In this document: in pieces, positions 5,239 through 5,549 of the stretch
How the letters are laid out: each line of letters starts with the position of its first letter
Position numbering within the stretch: position 1 is the first letter of the stretch
Origin: Phascolarctobacterium sp.
GTDB taxonomy: Bacteria > Bacillota > Negativicutes > Acidaminococcales > Acidaminococcaceae
Direction of reading: 5' to 3'
Assembly: GCA_022718015.1 (NCBI GenBank)
Contig: JAIHZV010000096.1
Coordinates: 1-5,549 of the forward strand
Length of the DNA: 5,549 bases
The notes under the pieces: model-generated
Database searches by the model: none
What the model was told of the DNA's origin: nothing
What the model saw: the letters and a program-made list of their open reading frames with translations, nothing else
Made by a program: the position numbers and the translations under genes

Positions 5239-5273
5239 AAAAAGCGTAGAAGCAGTCCGTCCTCTACGCTTTT
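5239..5273 (-). terminator. Intrinsic terminator after the TatD-family gene
   Basis: AAAAGCGTAGA (5240-5250) and TCTACGCTTTT (5263-5273) form a perfect 11-bp stem with a 12-base loop. On the minus strand it ends in a run of T (5239-5243). The right-hand T residues also allow some plus-strand termination. It begins 11 bases after the TatD-family stop codon and ends 17 bases before the M20 start, so the M20 gene needs its own promoter or read-through. Confidence 0.82.
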
Positions 5274-5302
5274 ATTGTACCATTTTATTTTATCTTTTTA
5301 AA
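5274..5302 (-). promoter_or_regulatory. Candidate promoter of the M20 hydrolase, at the end of the TatD-family gene
   Basis: On the minus strand -10 TACAAT (5274-5279, 5 of 6) lies 17 bp from TTTAAA (5297-5302, 4 of 6 to the -35 consensus). The start would fall near 5267, inside the first arm of the terminator stem, so the new transcript would lack part of that arm. AT-rich sequence makes chance matches likely, so this is tentative. Confidence 0.4.
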
Positions 5303-5549
5303 CAAACGCTTAGTATTCGCCGTCGCCAGCGCCGCCAGCTCCTCAAACTCCATGCCCAGCACCTCTGCCGCATTACGCGCGGTGTATTCCACATAGCCCG
5401 GGTTGTTGCGTTTGCCGCGGAACGGCACAGGCGTCAGATAGGGACAATCGGTTTCGAAAAGCAGCAGCTCCTTAGGGATATACTGCATAACCTCGCGCAC
5501 CTTCTGCGCATTCTTATACGTCGACGTACCGCCAAAGCCGAAGTAATAG
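5285..5549 (-). CDS. tatD: TatD-family metal-dependent hydrolase, C-terminal 87 residues (partial)
   Basis: The reading frame is open to the window edge and stops at TAA 5285-5287. The visible part is about the last third of a family that is usually near 255 residues. It contains YYFGFGGTSTYKNAQKVREV, then ETDCPYLTPVPFRGKRNNP, and ends with ATANTKRLFKKIK. The Asp of ETDCPYLTP is a conserved metal-site residue at the end of the TIM-barrel, and PVPFRGKRN is the family's C-terminal signature. TatD proteins are cytoplasmic divalent-metal nucleases implicated in DNA repair or degradation; some homologues have other hydrolase roles. A GTG at 5498-5500 could be mistaken for a start, but homology continues upstream through it. 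It is closed by a hairpin terminator before the M20 gene. Confidence 0.88.
   Translation of the reverse strand, partial: YYFGFGGTSTYKNAQKVREVMQYIPKELLLFETDCPYLTPVPFRGKRNNPGYVEYTARNAAEVLGMEFEELAALATANTKRLFKKIK

Noticed and set aside
5285..5500. Short stand-alone protein starting at the GTG at 5498-5500
   Set aside because: TatD-family similarity continues in frame upstream to the window edge, so this is an internal Val codon of a truncated gene.

Overview
The window looks like chromosome of an anaerobic Firmicute, most likely from the Negativicutes (Acidaminococcaceae/Selenomonadales type). The reasons are strong AGGAGGT-type ribosome sites, consensus sigma-A promoters, GC-balanced coding DNA with AT-rich gaps, the diaminopimelate decarboxylase N-terminus, and a Firmicute-type holin-like type I toxin. 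The taxonomic call is an inference from protein style, not a measurement.

Every protein-coding gene lies on the minus strand, so in transcription order the layout runs from right to left: (1) the last third of a TatD-family metal-dependent hydrolase (5285-5549, cut by the window edge), ended by a perfect 11-bp hairpin terminator; (2) a complete M20 hydantoinase/carbamoylase-family amidohydrolase (3992-5221); (3) a compact type I toxin-antitoxin locus (about 3685-3972); (4) two tandem, tightly coupled DUF445 membrane proteins (2377-3585 and 1044-2375), ended by a long hairpin terminator; (5) a TrmB-family transcriptional regulator (141-848) with its own consensus promoter; (6) the first 49 codons of a lysA-like PLP decarboxylase, overlapping the regulator by 8 bases and cut by the window edge.

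The most notable region is the apparent intergenic gap between the M20 hydrolase and the DUF445 pair. It encodes a 32-residue single-span membrane peptide of the holin-like toxin family (GTG start, 3796-3894) with a strong Shine-Dalgarno that can fold into a hairpin closed by a GUAA tetraloop. A perfect-consensus promoter on the opposite strand (TTGACA-17 bp-TATAAT) drives a predicted antisense RNA of about 90 nt that lies entirely within the toxin mRNA's 3' untranslated region. Each of the two RNAs has its own intrinsic terminator. The antitoxin -35 box overlaps a candidate -35 for the DUF445 operon on the other strand, so the locus is packed with no spare sequence.

The DUF445 pair is probably one transcription unit (one base between stop and start). 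The TrmB regulator and lysA-like gene are probably a second, translationally coupled unit, whose leader carries an inverted repeat that could be an operator. The remaining long open frames on the plus strand, and the alternative minus frames inside the DUF445 and M20 genes, look like shadows.
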